11,747 bases of DNA, from the NCBI GenBank assembly GCA_013812565.1, contig JACCTF010001061.1, positions 1 to 11,747 of the forward strand. Direction: 5' to 3'. This DNA comes from Pyrinomonadaceae bacterium. Lineage in GTDB: Bacteria > Acidobacteriota > Blastocatellia > Pyrinomonadales > Pyrinomonadaceae. The notes beneath the pieces were generated by a model. That model made no database searches, was not told where the DNA came from, and worked only from the letters and a program-made list of their open reading frames with translations. The stretch's first letter is position 1, and every line of letters starts with the position of its first letter. The translations under genes were made by a program, and so were the position numbers. Positions 1-9,100 of the stretch are shown here, one piece after another.

Positions 1-873
1 GCTGTCGATCCACGAACTCGTCCTTCTGACCTCGCCCGGCCAGGCCATATTCTTCCGCTGCGTGCGAGGCGTGGCGGCGTGCTGGTGCGACCCGGACAAA
101 CCGAAGCGATTGTCGATCTGGCGCGTACTGCCGGGCTTTATCCGGCGGGCGTGATCTGCGAAATCATGAACCCGGACGGCACAATGGCGCGTCTGCCGGA
201 GCTTAAAGAGTTTGCGCGAACTCACAAACTGCAAATTATTTCAGTGGCCGATCTGGTCCGCTACCGCATGCGCAAAGAGGTGCTGGTTCGCCGAGCAGCG
301 GAGAGTGAGATTCCAACCATCTACGGGCGCTTTCGCGCAGTAGCATTTGAGAATGTCGTCAACGATGAAATTCACTTGGCGATGGTGATGGGCGACGTTG
401 GGACAGATGAACCGGTGCTGGTGCGCGTTCATACAGAAAACGTGACAGGCGATGTGTTCGGCTCGCGCGTAGATGATACGGGTTATCAACTGCAAGCGGC
501 GCTTGAGCGAATTGCCGCAGCCGGGCGCGGCGTGGTGCTCTACTTGAAACAGCGTGCCAATGGTCTCGATCTTGTACATCAACTGCGTACTTATAATTTG
601 ATGCAGAAGCGTGGATTGAGCATTGATGAAGCGAGCGTCGAGACCGGCTACGGAGCGAGCCGCGACTATGGCGTGGGCGCACAGATCCTGCACGAACTCG
701 GCTTGCGTCGCATTCTGTTGCTGACGAATCATCCGCCCAAGGTCGCAGCGCTGGAAGGCTTTGACCTTGAAGTCGTTGGCAACGTGCCGTTGGGGTCGCC
801 TGCGACGGAACGAGAAACGAGCGACCCAATGACGGGTGTGGATGACGTTAGAAGGCTTGCTCCTGATTCATGA
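1..873 (+). CDS. ribBA: RibB-RibA fusion protein (RibBX-like), 5'-truncated by the window edge
   Basis: Frame 1 is open from base 1, so the gene starts upstream; the GTG at 79 is an internal Val, because the preceding 26 codons read as conserved RibB sequence ([17 protein letters not shown]). 290 residues are visible. RibB makes 3,4-dihydroxy-2-butanone 4-phosphate from ribulose 5-phosphate for riboflavin. Visible residues 1 to about 92 are the C-terminal part of RibB ([23 protein letters not shown]), with the substrate-binding Glu kept at residue 54. The usual GHTEA motif reads GQTEA (Gln33), losing the Mg-binding His. Residues about 96-266 are RibA-like (GTP cyclohydrolase II fold). Its three zinc Cys are replaced by Asn147, Asp158 and Thr160, and the RQEGRGIGL motif reads KQRANGLDL; the Tyr in LRTYNL and the Arg in RDYGVGAQ remain. 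Known RibBX proteins have a similarly degenerate RibA half. GTP cyclohydrolase activity is unlikely and RibB activity is uncertain. Family assignment is firm. Confidence 0.93.
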   Translation, partial: AVDPRTRPSDLARPGHILPLRARRGGVLVRPGQTEAIVDLARTAGLYPAGVICEIMNPDGTMARLPELKEFARTHKLQIISVADLVRYRMRKEVLVRRAAESEIPTIYGRFRAVAFENVVNDEIHLAMVMGDVGTDEPVLVRVHTENVTGDVFGSRVDDTGYQLQAALERIAAAGRGVVLYLKQRANGLDLVHQLRTYNLMQKRGLSIDEASVETGYGASRDYGVGAQILHELGLRRILLLTNHPPKVAALEGFDLEVVGNVPLGSPATERETSDPMTGVDDVRRLAPDS

Positions 874-930
874 TTTTGCAACTCTCCCGGCTGCATCATC
901 TCTCCCTTGATTAAGTTTCAATTTGCTACT

Positions 931-951
931 GGCCTCGCGGCTTGCGAGGCC
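931..951 (+). other. Perfect hairpin between ribBA and tamB
   Basis: An 8-base perfect inverted repeat (GGCCTCGC at 931-938, GCGAGGCC at 944-951) with a 5-base loop sits 57 bases after the ribBA stop and 15 bases before the tamB ATG. It could end ribBA transcription, but no T-run follows, so it is not a standard intrinsic terminator. It could instead be a structured leader of tamB, which lacks an obvious Shine-Dalgarno sequence. The rest of the 874-966 gap shows no promoter I would defend. Confidence 0.5.
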
Positions 952-966
952 GGCTCGTAAAGCATA

Positions 967-3900
967 ATGCCTGAAGACCGCGACGAACGTGCCGCTCCAC
1001 CATCGCCCAAGACCGAAGCCGAGGCAGAGGGACGTGTGCGCGATGAGCGTGCCCCAGACAACGAGCAGAGCACACCTGAATCCGCAACGAACGGAACCGA
1101 AGGTGGGGGGGCAGCTTTATCACCGGCAGCGCGGCGACGCCGTTTTATAACGCGTCGCAACGCGGCGTTGGCCGCAGCGGCGCTTGGCACGCTTGTTCTG
1201 GTTGCCATCATCGGCATTATGGTTTTTTACCGAAGCGGCCAGCTTGACCGCTTGATTGCGAATCAAATTATTCGCACGCTTGCCTCATACAACATCCGCG
1301 CTGAGATCGGAGACTTTCGCTTAAAGTTTTCGCCGCGCACCGTCGAGATGCGCAACCTCGTGCTCTACGATGCGACCAGCGGCGAGCGGCTGGCTCATAT
1401 TGAACGTCTGCTCGCAACCGTCCGCATCGAAGACCTCTACGCGCTTTCCTTGCGACGCAACATCAACCTCGAATCATTACAGATTGACAACCTTGAAGCG
1501 TGGGCCTTGTTCAATGAACAAGGGCTTTCGAACTTTCGCAACATCCGGCTGCCACCTCCTGATCCAAACAGTCGTATTCTCTTCTCCTACTCGACGGCGA
1601 CTCTTCAACTCAACAACGCCATCATTAATTACGACGACGAGCAGCATCAGCTCTCCGGCGTTGCCCGCAATGTGCGCGCGACAATCCAGCCGGACACCGC
1701 TCAACAGAATGATCTGGAACAGGCCGCTGAGAGCCGGATGAGCCGAGTCGAGCTGGCGCTCTCTGGTTCAACCTTTGTTTATAATGACCGCCCCATAAAT
1801 GACATCAGCGTTGATGCGCACGCACGCGTCAACCAGACGCGTGCCGACATCGACGAACTAATTTTGCGTTCGCCCATCGCCGAAGCTCGTCTGCACGGCA
1901 CGATGGACGACTGGCGCGCGCTGCGTTACCAGTTGGAGGTTGAATCAACCGTTGATCTGACGCAGACCTCGGATATTCTGCAAACAGGAACTACGCTGCG
2001 CGGCGCAGGTCAGTTTGTCGGCAAGGTGATAGGCGAAGGAACGCGCTACCGGGTTGACGGGCGAATCGAATCAGACGCCCTGGCTGCCGACAACGTGCGC
2101 CTGAAGGGACTGAACATCAGCGCGCAGGCGAACGGCGAAGGAGCGAGCTACGAAGCCAACGGGCGCGCCGTCGCGGAGCTTCTGACGGCAGGGGATTTCC
2201 AGTTAAACGCAGTCCAACTCGCGGGCCGCGTGATGGGCACCGGCACAGACTTTCGTTGGGTCGGCGAACTGCGCTCGGCCGCTGCCCGTAGCGGCGATGT
2301 AAAAATCAGCAACTTGATTCTGAGCGACGCCGCGGCCGAGGTGCGCGATGGTCGCATCACCGCTTCGACTGAGCGCGTGCGAGCGGGAACGCTGTCGGCT
2401 TCGGACGCGACGGTGCAGGGCGTGCAAGCCCAGGGCGTGCGGGTCGCTTCAGCAAATGACCGAACAACCATCTCAGCGGCGAGCGTGGGCGCGGGTGTTG
2501 TGACGGCTTCTGGCGCGCGCGTGAATGACGTGACGGCGAGAAGCGTTGTCGCTGTAAATCAAGGTGCTGTGACGAACGTGACGGCCGGGCAGGTGCGAGT
2601 CGGTGGATTGAACGCGGCGGGGGCAAAAGTGGGCAGCCTCAACATCGCGGGCGTGCGGTTGGCGATTCGCGATGGTGGCGTCACAGGTTCATCGGGAGAT
2701 GTAAACGTCGGCACCGTGACTCTCGCAGACGGGCGTGTTGAAGGTGTGCGGCTGGCCCGCCCGGTTTTTACGGTTGAACCGGCGGGGCGCTATCGCGCGA
2801 GCGCTGATCTGAGTCTCGGCGGCGGCGTGCTCGGTGAGATCAAACTCGGCGCGGCCCGCTCAAACGTGGTGGCGACAAACAATCAAGTTCAGTTGAACAA
2901 CTTCACTGCCGATATTCTTGGCGGACGCGCTGAGGGCAACGCGACAGTGAGCACAGGGCGTGGAGGCACATCACGTGTCGCCGCAAAATTCGACGATCTG
3001 GATGTTGCGAATTTCATCGCCGCAGTCTCCGGGCGTGTCGTCCCCATTGCAGGCAAAGCCACCGGAACTGCCGATCTACAGTTCCCCGGAATTGAAGTTC
3101 AAGCCGCATCAGGAAACCTTCGCGCCAAATTCAGCGGCGAGACCGGAGACGACGCACGTGGTCGCACGCCGCTCACCGGCGAACTGGCGCTCGCGGCTGA
3201 GCGCGGTCTGTTCCGTCTTCAACAGGCGAATCTGCGTGCTGGCGCATCCGAGCTGACCGCCACAGGTAGCTTCTCCCTAGAGCGCGACTCTGACTTGCAA
3301 ATCAATCTCACCTCGACCGATTCGGCAGAGCTACAACGCGTGCTGGTCGCCTCTGGTCTCGTGCCGGAAGTAGAACAGACGTTGACTACTTACGGCATCG
3401 AGTTGGCGAAGAATCTTCGTTTCAACGGCACGGTGCGCGGCCAGTTGTCAGAGCCGCGCATTGACGGCCGCGTCTCGCTCGACTCACTGCTTGTGAACGG
3501 ACGCGAACTCGGCACGCTGACTGCTTCCGTCAACTCAACAGGGACGGAGGTTCGAGTCAGCGAAGGACGTTTGACCGAACCGGATGGCGGCGGTGTTCAA
3601 TTCTCATTGAGCATTCCGCTCGGCAACAACAACAATCTCGCCTTGAACGCGACGCTTGAACGCGCGGGCGCCGCTAATCTGTTGGCCGCCGTGCCTGCGC
3701 TTAACAATGTGCGGGCAGGGTTAGGTGAGATAAGTTCCGATCTGTCCGGGCGCATCGACGTTACAGGCTCGACCGATGCGCTGAACGGCAGCGCGAACTT
3801 GCGTTTCGATCAAGGGCGCATCGGCACCATTGCCTTCAACGAGATCGTCGCACGCGCGACGTTCAACGGGTCGAATGTCGTCTTGGAAAACTTGGAAGCG

Positions 3901-5946
3901 AACCTTGAAGCCGGGCGCATCGCAGCAACGGGCCAGGTCAACATCAACAGCAACGATTTCGAATTACAGGCGCGCGCGAACAACGTTCGGCTGGACTTGA
4001 TCGAAGCGCACACGGGCAACACCAGCGGATCACTACCAAAGCTTTCCGGCACGGCTGACTTCACGGCAAACGCCTCTGGAAACTTCACGGACTTCTCTAC
4101 TTATCAAGTGACGCTCGATGGCGAGGGGCGCGATGTCACAATCAACGGACGTCCGGCCGGAACGCTGGCGCTTAAGGGGCGCACCGAAGGACGACAGCTC
4201 AACATAGAGTTCACCACTGGTTTGCTGGGTCAGCCGCAGGTAATCGCCGCGCGGGTTGATCTCGGCAGCCGCGGCCTTACGACGACCGTAGAGACAACGC
4301 TTACGGGAACGGATTTGACGCCGCTCTTTGCCGCGCTGCTGCCGAATGCGAACGTCAAAGTCACGGGGCGTGCGACGGGCGCGCTGCGAATTAGCGGCAA
4401 CCTCATCAGCGAAAATGCAGAAGGCGAAGAAAGCTTTTCGCTTCAGGGCTTGCAGGGCAGCGCTAACTTCACCGAGTTGGGCGTGCAGATTGAGGATATT
4501 CAGCTCACCGCCACCTCGCCACTCCTTGTGAACTTTTCCCGGAACGAAGTCGTTTTCGAAAAAACGCAATTCACCGGACCGGGCACAGATCTCACCTTCG
4601 GCGGCACGGCGGCTCTAGGTCCGGGTGGGCGGCAGAACTTAACCGTTAACGGTCGCTTGAACTTGCGCGTTCTCAACAATCTTTCGCCGAATGTTTTCTT
4701 GGGAGGTGCGGCGGAGGTCGCCGTGAGTGTCGGCGGCTCATATGAACAGCCACGTATGAACGGCATCGCGTCTGTCGCCAATGCTTCCTTCTCAACGCTC
4801 TTCGGCGACGAACGATTGACCATCGCGAACATCCAGGGGCGCGTTCGGTTTACCGCCAATCAAGCGCAGATCGAATCCCTGACCGCGACGCTCGGCGGCG
4901 GGCAACTCGCGGTCGCGGGCGGCGCGCTGCTCGAAGGCTTGACACCCACGCAGTTTCGCTTGAGCGTTCGCGGCGACGATGTCACAGTGTCGCTGCCGCA
5001 AAACATTCGGGCCACTGCGGATGTGAATTTGAGCGTACAGGGTTCTCCACAGACGCAGCTCATCGCCGGCACCGTGAACCTCAGCCGGGCCGAGTATACT
5101 GAGGATATTGACCTGGCCGATTTCATCAACCGGCGCGGCGCAGGCTCGCTGACAGAGGGCAGCGGTGGTGGTGGTGGCGGCACAACTCTGCTTGATCTTC
5201 AGGTTCAGGGCCGCGATGCGCTGGTGGTTCGTAACAACTTGGCTGACATAGTCGGCTCTGTATCCGTGCAGATTCGCGGCTCAGTTGAAGAGCCGATCAT
5301 CGCCGGACGCATCACGGCGACGCGTGGAACGCTGATCTTTCGCGATGATCGCTATGAACTCACGCGCGCCTTCATTGATCTACCGGGAAGGCGCGATCCC
5401 GATCCACTGCTTAACATTCAAGCCGAGGCGGAGATTCGCGGCTATCGCGTTATCGTCGGTTTAACCGGACCGCTCTCGCAGCCGCAAGCCGTAGTGCGTT
5501 CGGAACCGGGGCTGCCGCAGGCGGACGTTGTTGCTCTCATCACCACCGGCAATCTTGCAACCGACGAAACAGGCGGCTCATCGCTTGCGCAAGCTGGCGT
5601 CGGAACCGCCGCCACGCTCTTAGCCGATACCTTGATCAACAATCGCGCGCAGAAAGCGACTGATAGACTCTTTGGCCTCAATCGATTTGAGATCGATCCC
5701 TTGATCGCGGGGCGCGGCGGCGCAAGTCCCACTGCGCGTTTGACGGTGGGACGACAGATCAATCGCAACTTGCTGGTGACTTACTCGACCAACGTGACCG
5801 GAGACCAGAACCAGGTTGCCGCCCTGCAGTACCGCGTCTCGGATCGACTCTCGTTCGTCGCGCAGTATGAGCAAGGTTCGACAACCGGTTTGACGACGAG
5901 CAATAACAATTTCAATTTTGAGATTCGTTTTCGTAAACGTTTTTAA
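967..5946 (+). CDS. tamB: TamB-family translocation and assembly module protein (DUF490)
   Basis: TamB proteins are anchored in the inner membrane and cross the periplasm as a long hydrophobic beta-groove; they work with an Omp85 partner in envelope assembly and phospholipid transport. The 1659-residue product has an acidic, Pro/Glu-rich, probably disordered N-terminus (1-55), a basic patch (RRRRFITRR, 56-64) and one membrane helix (about 65-88). An AsmA-like start follows (IRAEIGDFRLKFSP, about 110-123), then over 1,200 residues of beta-rich repeats. The C-terminal TamB domain spans about 1330-1659, with the conserved PGLPQADVVALITTGN motif at 1514-1529 and a terminal Phe. Residues 432-598 contain no aromatic, Pro, Met, His or Cys. 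A six-Gly linker lies at 1400-1405. The ATG at 967 is the first in frame; no good ribosome site precedes it, and an internal GTG near 1033 is an alternative. The Omp85 gene downstream supports the call. E. coli TamB is about 1259 residues, so this one is long. Confidence 0.95.
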   Translation: MPEDRDERAAPPSPKTEAEAEGRVRDERAPDNEQSTPESATNGTEGGGAALSPAARRRRFITRRNAALAAAALGTLVLVAIIGIMVFYRSGQLDRLIANQIIRTLASYNIRAEIGDFRLKFSPRTVEMRNLVLYDATSGERLAHIERLLATVRIEDLYALSLRRNINLESLQIDNLEAWALFNEQGLSNFRNIRLPPPDPNSRILFSYSTATLQLNNAIINYDDEQHQLSGVARNVRATIQPDTAQQNDLEQAAESRMSRVELALSGSTFVYNDRPINDISVDAHARVNQTRADIDELILRSPIAEARLHGTMDDWRALRYQLEVESTVDLTQTSDILQTGTTLRGAGQFVGKVIGEGTRYRVDGRIESDALAADNVRLKGLNISAQANGEGASYEANGRAVAELLTAGDFQLNAVQLAGRVMGTGTDFRWVGELRSAAARSGDVKISNLILSDAAAEVRDGRITASTERVRAGTLSASDATVQGVQAQGVRVASANDRTTISAASVGAGVVTASGARVNDVTARSVVAVNQGAVTNVTAGQVRVGGLNAAGAKVGSLNIAGVRLAIRDGGVTGSSGDVNVGTVTLADGRVEGVRLARPVFTVEPAGRYRASADLSLGGGVLGEIKLGAARSNVVATNNQVQLNNFTADILGGRAEGNATVSTGRGGTSRVAAKFDDLDVANFIAAVSGRVVPIAGKATGTADLQFPGIEVQAASGNLRAKFSGETGDDARGRTPLTGELALAAERGLFRLQQANLRAGASELTATGSFSLERDSDLQINLTSTDSAELQRVLVASGLVPEVEQTLTTYGIELAKNLRFNGTVRGQLSEPRIDGRVSLDSLLVNGRELGTLTASVNSTGTEVRVSEGRLTEPDGGGVQFSLSIPLGNNNNLALNATLERAGAANLLAAVPALNNVRAGLGEISSDLSGRIDVTGSTDALNGSANLRFDQGRIGTIAFNEIVARATFNGSNVVLENLEANLEAGRIAATGQVNINSNDFELQARANNVRLDLIEAHTGNTSGSLPKLSGTADFTANASGNFTDFSTYQVTLDGEGRDVTINGRPAGTLALKGRTEGRQLNIEFTTGLLGQPQVIAARVDLGSRGLTTTVETTLTGTDLTPLFAALLPNANVKVTGRATGALRISGNLISENAEGEESFSLQGLQGSANFTELGVQIEDIQLTATSPLLVNFSRNEVVFEKTQFTGPGTDLTFGGTAALGPGGRQNLTVNGRLNLRVLNNLSPNVFLGGAAEVAVSVGGSYEQPRMNGIASVANASFSTLFGDERLTIANIQGRVRFTANQAQIESLTATLGGGQLAVAGGALLEGLTPTQFRLSVRGDDVTVSLPQNIRATADVNLSVQGSPQTQLIAGTVNLSRAEYTEDIDLADFINRRGAGSLTEGSGGGGGGTTLLDLQVQGRDALVVRNNLADIVGSVSVQIRGSVEEPIIAGRITATRGTLIFRDDRYELTRAFIDLPGRRDPDPLLNIQAEAEIRGYRVIVGLTGPLSQPQAVVRSEPGLPQADVVALITTGNLATDETGGSSLAQAGVGTAATLLADTLINNRAQKATDRLFGLNRFEIDPLIAGRGGASPTARLTVGRQINRNLLVTYSTNVTGDQNQVAALQYRVSDRLSFVAQYEQGSTTGLTTSNNNFNFEIRFRKRF

Positions 5947-5953
5947 TTAAATC

Positions 5954-6104
5954 AGAAGTGACAAGGGCACCCCAACGGGGTGCCCGCGTAAACAGTGACT
6001 CGGACCGAGAAAGAAACAGAAATCAGACCATCCTACTTCTACTACTGCTTTCTGCTTTTTGCTTACTGCCTGATGTCTTGTCGCTTGTCGCTTGTCACTT
6101 GTTA
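5954..6104 (+). repeat. Heptanucleotide inverted-repeat element A, upstream of the Omp85 gene
   Basis: The tamB/Omp85 junction is built from 7-base units. Degenerate purine units GAAACAG and AAATCAG (6013-6026) face pyrimidine units CTGCTTT, CTGCTTT, TTGCTTA, CTGCCTG (6045-6072). After four bases come CTTGTCG, CTTGTCG, CTTGTCA, CTTGTTA (6077-6104). An outer arm pair closes the element: 5954-5965 matches the reverse complement of 6091-6102 at 11 of 12 bases (core GTGACAAG/CTTGTCAC). A strong GC hairpin (5965-5985) lies inside. The Omp85 frame runs open through the whole element, where it encodes a Leu-rich hydrophobic stretch. Confidence 0.8.
5965..5985 (+). other. Strong GC hairpin just after tamB
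   Basis: A 9-base perfect stem (GGGCACCCC at 5965-5973, GGGGTGCCC at 5977-5985) with loop AAC lies 18 bases after the tamB stop. It could attenuate transcription or protect the tamB mRNA 3' end, but no T-run follows, so a full intrinsic terminator is doubtful. Its position a few bases after the GTG at 5958 argues against that GTG as the Omp85 start. Confidence 0.6.
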
Positions 6105-6125
6105 CCGCTGGGAAATGGACAAGGA

Positions 6126-9100
6126 TTGATTTATCGACGCTTCTTATCCACTGCTACAACGGTGGTGATTATCTGGCTGTTACTGTGCGCTGGAGTTGCC
6201 GCGCGCGGCGCGCAGGATACCAGCGGCTACGAGGGACGGTTGGTTTCAGGAGTTGAGATCGTCCTGGAAGGCGTGCCTGCGAACAAACCTCTCGAAGCGG
6301 AACTTCAACTGTTGTTGCGCGTCGCGCCGGACACCGTGTACTCGGCGGCCAGCGTGCGCGAAACTTTACAAGAGTTTTGGGAGTCAGGGCGCGTCGCTAA
6401 TGCCCGCGTCGAAGTATCAGAGCCAAATGGACAAGCAGCCAGCGAGGGAACCGGGCCAGTCCGCGTACGCTTTATTGTCCGCCCGCAACCGCGCGTTAAC
6501 GAGATTCTGTTCGACCTTGCCCCCACACCGCTGGTATCGGAAGACGAACTGCGCGCTCGTTTGAACATGCTGGAACCGGGAGCGCGGTTGCTGAACCAGA
6601 CCCTCGCCGGCAACGCTGACACGATTCAAGCCTACTTGCGCGACCGCGGCTTTTACCGCGCCGAAGTTGAATACACTACGCAACTCGATCCAAGCGGCAC
6701 TGGAGCCACCGTCACTTTTCTTGTTCGCCCAGGCGCGCAAGCTCGCGTCGAAGCTCTCAATATCAAAATCGCAGGCTTTGACGACGCGCATGTAAGGTCG
6801 GATCTGCGGCTTCAACCGGGAGCGCCTTTTACAATCGCCGCGCTTGGCGAGGATGTGCGTCGCATACGTCAAGCGATCATTGAACGAGACCACCTTGCGC
6901 CGCAGATAACTTCACAGTTTCAACTCGATTCAACCAGCAACACGATTACGGTAAACCTTACCGGTAATGTCGGACCGAAGATCGACGTAAAAGTGAGTGG
7001 CTACGATATTAGTGAGAAAACAGAGCGCGAACTGCTGCCGATAACACGCGAAGGAACCATTGATCCATCGGCGATTGCTGAAGGCGAGCGGCGATTGCGT
7101 AATCGCTTGCAGGAGAATGGCTACTTCTTCGCTGACGTTAACTCGATCTGCACTGTGACACCGCCGCTTGCCACTGGATCAGCAATAACCGGGGTTAATA
7201 ATTCCACCGAGCCGTGCGAAGTTTTGAATCCCGAGGAGCTACAGGGGCGCATGGTTAACATCACCTACCAGGTCGAACCTGGCCGCCGCTTCAAGCTCAC
7301 CGACATCCGCATTGAGGGCACTGATAAGATACCAATCGAAGAGATCGCCGGTGATCTGCGCACGAAGAAGTTCAATGCGCTCGGTTTCATCCCGGTGCTC
7401 GGCTACGGGCGCGGCTACACAAGCGAGGAAGCACTAGGGCAGGATCGGCGAACGATTGAGGAGCGGATGCGCGAACTCGGTTACCGAAAGGGGCAAGTGA
7501 CAGATGTCCGACAGGGAGTTACGCTCGACGGCGAAAATTTAATTATCACCTTTGTCGTCGAGGAAGGACCGCTGACGCGCGTCGCTGGTGTGGGGGTGAC
7601 CGGCAACCAAATCTACACCGCCGAGCGTTTGCGCGAGGAGCCTTGCAACGCCGCCCGTCTGCGCGGCGAGCCCTGCATCGTCACGGGCGCGCCGTTCTCG
7701 CGAACCCTCGCGCGCGCTGACGCCGACCGCATTCGCAATTTTTATTCGCGCAGCGGATACCTTGAAGCCGACGTTCAGTTCGACATTGTTGATCTGCCTC
7801 CACAGAACGGCGATGAGCAGGTGCGCATCATCTACACCGTTACGGAGCGCGACAAAGTTTTGATCAATCGGATATTTATTAACGGCAACGCGCTCACGGA
7901 AAGGGAAGCTATCTTGCGCGCGATCAGCCTTCGGGAAGGCGAAGTGCTGCGCGCCGATGACATCGCCGGAAGCGAGCGTGCGCTATTTGCCACCAACGCT
8001 TTCCGTGAAATCGTGATCCGCACAGAACAGGCGGGGGTAACCGCCGCAGGCTTCCAAAAACGAGATGTCATCATTGAGTTGGAAGAACAAAAGCCGCGAG
8101 ATTTGACTTATGGTTTCGGATATTCAACCGACAACGGCCCGCTCGGTATTTTTGAGATACGAAACAATAATCTGTTCGGCGATCTTCGCCAGGGCGCAGT
8201 GCGCGTCCGCGGCAGCCGCCGTCAACAACTGGTGCGGCTTGAGTATTTCGATCCGCGCTTCAGAAGTTACGGGCAAGGTTCTGGCGGAGCCGTTGGCGAA
8301 GGGCAGTTCGCGCCGCTCGCCCTCTCGGCGCAGTATCAACGCGATTCCACCGTCACCAGGTTTTTCCGCTCGACCATTGATCGCGCCAACTCCGGCATCG
8401 TGCAACGTTTCAATAATTCAGGAGAGCCGGTTGACGTTAACTGTCTCCTTGGGGGAGAGTGCGAGTCGGTTAACACACCGACGATCAATCGCTTCTCGAT
8501 CAACGCGGAGACGCAGCGCGTGATCAATCGCGAATCGCGCAGCATTCTGTTTCTCCGTTACAACTACGAAGACGTGCGCCTGATCAACATCAACAGCTTG
8601 TTGGTTGAGCCGCTCCTGCGACCCGACCGCGCGGTTCGTTTGTCACGTCTCGGAGCGGCGTTTGTGCGTGACACACGCGAGCAGTGTTTGGAAGTTGATT
8701 CACCCAGATTGCAGTCCTTAACGGCAAACGGCGGGTCGCCTTGTCAGTACAACCAAGCTGATCCGACGCGCGGTGATTTCCTCACGCTTGATTATGCGCT
8801 GGCGCTGCGTCAGTTAGGAGGAAGCATCTCTTTCAGTAAGCTACAGACATCATACCGCCGCTACTACCGTGTGAATCGCGCGCGCGGCACGGTGCTGGCT
8901 GCCGGTGCCACGCTCGGCCTCGCCAATCTGTTCAATCCACGCGACCGCAACGGCAACAATGTAATAGATGACACAGACCGGACGCTTCCGATTAGTGAAA
9001 GATTCTTCGCCGGAGGTTCCACCACGCTACGCGGCTTCGATTACGAGGAAGCAGGCCCGAGAGTAGTGCTTCCGTCCCTGCAAGTTATTCAACAAGGCGG

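Noticed and set aside
79..81. GTG as the start of the ribBA gene
   Set aside because: The 26 upstream codons are conserved RibB sequence and the frame is open to base 1, so this is an internal Val in a gene cut by the window edge.
241..732. Long minus-strand frame inside ribBA, and similar opposite-strand frames across tamB and the Omp85 gene
   Set aside because: They lie opposite strongly conserved coding sequence and their translations show no recognisable domain; they are by-products of GC-rich codon use.
5958..5960. GTG as the Omp85 start
   Set aside because: It lacks a ribosome site, precedes a strong hairpin, and would put about 55 repeat-derived residues ahead of a complete signal peptide. 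It is kept only as an alternative.
6187..6197. Lipoprotein signal (lipobox) in the Omp85 leader
   Set aside because: The Cys follows LLL, without Gly or Ala before it, and the protein has an Omp85 barrel; a standard signal peptide fits better.
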